From contig JAKVBD010000025.1 of assembly GCA_022446985.1 (NCBI GenBank), forward strand, positions 1 to 60,215: a DNA stretch of 60,215 nt, given 5' to 3'. Each line of letters starts with the position of its first letter. Positions within the stretch are counted from its first letter, which is position 1. This DNA is from Lentisphaerales bacterium (GTDB taxonomy: Bacteria; Verrucomicrobiota; Lentisphaeria; Lentisphaerales; Lentisphaeraceae). The position numbers and the translations under genes are program-made. Below, piece by piece: positions 59,496 through 60,215 of the stretch. The notes below the pieces were generated by a model. It did not search any database, had not been told where the DNA came from, and saw only the letters and a program-made list of their open reading frames with translations.

Positions 59496-60215
59496 ATGAG
59501 TTATACATTGAATCGCCGTTCTACCCTCAAAGGGCTTGGAGTTGCTTTTCCACTGCCATTCTTAAACGCCATGGCCGCTCCGTCCAAAAACAGCCAGCCT
59601 CCTAAGAGATTTGCCGCCTTATTTAAACCAAATGGCATTCACCCGCCATCGTGGGCCATCAACAATGGCAAGGAATATAACTTTGATTTATCGGCTCTCA
59701 TGAAGCCTCTGACTCCTCATAAAAAAGACGTCCTTATCCTCGGCAATATGGGAAACAAAAAGAACGGTAAACACGACGGGCGAAACTTTCTTTGCGGCAA
59801 CGAAAGAACTCGTGCCGCGTCTATGGATCAGACTTTAGCCGATCACATTGGTGGTGACACCCCTATGCGTTCTATTGAAATGAATGCCGAAGGTATTTTC
59901 GTCGGCAAACCGGACTGCAGTTTCATTTCCTATGACAAAAATAACCAGTTTATCCCCAGAGAAAGAGACCCGCAGATGCTTTTCGACAAGCTCTTTCGCA
60001 GTCCTATGAACAATCCTCAACGCCGCCAGGAAATGAAGAGTGTTCTCGATGTCGTGCGTGATAACTCAAAATATTTAAATAGAAGAGTCGGTAAAGAAGA
60101 CCATCAGACTCTCGATCACTTCTACACTATGATCCGCGAGACTGAGAAAAAGCTCGAAGCCCGTAGTAAGGCTAAAAAATCACTGATCGATGTCAGTAAG
60201 TTCAAGCGTCCAGAA
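59496..60215 (+). CDS. DUF1552 family Tat-exported protein, 3' end beyond window
   Basis: The frame is open from the ATG at 59496 (AGGAG upstream) to the right edge, 240 codons. It opens with a twin-arginine leader (TLNRRSTLKGLGVAFPLPFL) and the DUF1552 start (KRFAALFKPNGIHPPSWAIN, LMKPLTPHKKDVLILGNMGN, NFLCGNERTRAASMDQTLAD, CSFISYDKNNQFIPRERDPQ, MLFDKLFRSPMNNPQRRQEM, TLDHFYTMIRETEKKLEARS). It matches the 38.3-kb DUF1552 protein closely throughout the visible part. Together with the preceding gene it forms a duplicated operon. Confidence 0.92.
   Translation, partial: MSYTLNRRSTLKGLGVAFPLPFLNAMAAPSKNSQPPKRFAALFKPNGIHPPSWAINNGKEYNFDLSALMKPLTPHKKDVLILGNMGNKKNGKHDGRNFLCGNERTRAASMDQTLADHIGGDTPMRSIEMNAEGIFVGKPDCSFISYDKNNQFIPRERDPQMLFDKLFRSPMNNPQRRQEMKSVLDVVRDNSKYLNRRVGKEDHQTLDHFYTMIRETEKKLEARSKAKKSLIDVSKFKRPE

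Overview
The window looks like part of the chromosome of a marine member of the Planctomycetes-Verrucomicrobia-Chlamydiae group, most likely a Lentisphaera-like bacterium. The signs are moderate A+T content, many planctomycete-type cytochrome proteins (PSCyt1, DUF1549/DUF1553, DUF1587/1592/1588/1585) paired with DUF1501 or DUF1552 Tat proteins, seven type IV pseudopilins (three with the H-X9-DG ending), a sulfatase, ECF sigma/FecR pairs and a Tat-exported Gfo/Idh/MocA oxidoreductase. I see no rRNA, tRNA, CRISPR array or phage. Gene names rest on motifs read by eye.

Layout. 1-12.1 kb (minus): an operon of PSCyt1/DUF1549/DUF1553 protein, DUF1501 protein, sulfatase and pseudopilin, mostly joined by ATGA overlaps. 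It is followed by an ECF sigma factor, a FecR-like protein, a decayed transposase, and a second DUF1549/DUF1553/LamG protein that runs off the left edge. 12.4-17.3 kb (plus): ECF sigma, FecR-LamG, two tandem pseudopilins and a GH128-like glycosidase. 17.5-18.1 kb: a decayed secreted-protein gene. 18.2-24.2 kb (minus): a TonB-like/terpenoid-cyclase-fold protein, a pseudopilin, a DUF1552 protein and a DUF1592-type cytochrome. 24.6-30.4 kb (minus): RpiR regulator, N-acyl-amino-acid deacylase, RidA, Na+ symporter, KDG/KDGal kinase and KDPG/KDPGal aldolase. 31-36 kb (minus): an orphan PotD-like binding protein with a histidine kinase, a receiver and a hybrid kinase. 36.4-39.8 kb (plus): a DUF1592/DUF1552 pair. 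40-42.6 kb (minus): a rhodanese and a chemoreceptor. 42.8-50.5 kb (minus): three pseudopilins, and a second DUF1552/cytochrome pair whose cytochrome carries a cytoplasmic zinc ribbon. 51.1-56.1 kb (plus): Gfo/Idh/MocA oxidoreductase, HEAT-discoidin protein, DUF1080 protein and SGNH esterase, convergent with an alpha/beta esterase. 57.6-60.2 kb (plus): a paralogue of the 36.4 kb pair, cut by the right edge.

How it fits together. The same secreted parts (cytochrome-like protein, DUF1501/1552 partner, pseudopilin, hydrolase) recur under two control schemes. In the left part, ECF sigma/FecR pairs sit beside the cassettes. In the right half there are no sigma factors. Instead, a 15-bp palindrome, TGTTA-N5-TAACA, occurs seven times exactly and twice with one mismatch, always in intergenic DNA upstream of the RpiR cluster, both DUF1592 operons, pseudopilins and the oxidoreductase operon. 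It has the length and outline of the HexR box, and HexR is also an RpiR-family protein. The RpiR protein at 29.5-30.4 kb is the only classical DNA-binding regulator seen here. I infer a regulon that couples catabolism of an oxidised (amino) sugar to outer-cell polysaccharide handling by cytochrome/DUF1552/pseudopilin machinery. Between genes there are decaying mobile elements: an ISKra4-like transposase, a RAYT fragment, REP-like repeats and a roughly 200-bp MITE-like insertion with a 4-bp target duplication.
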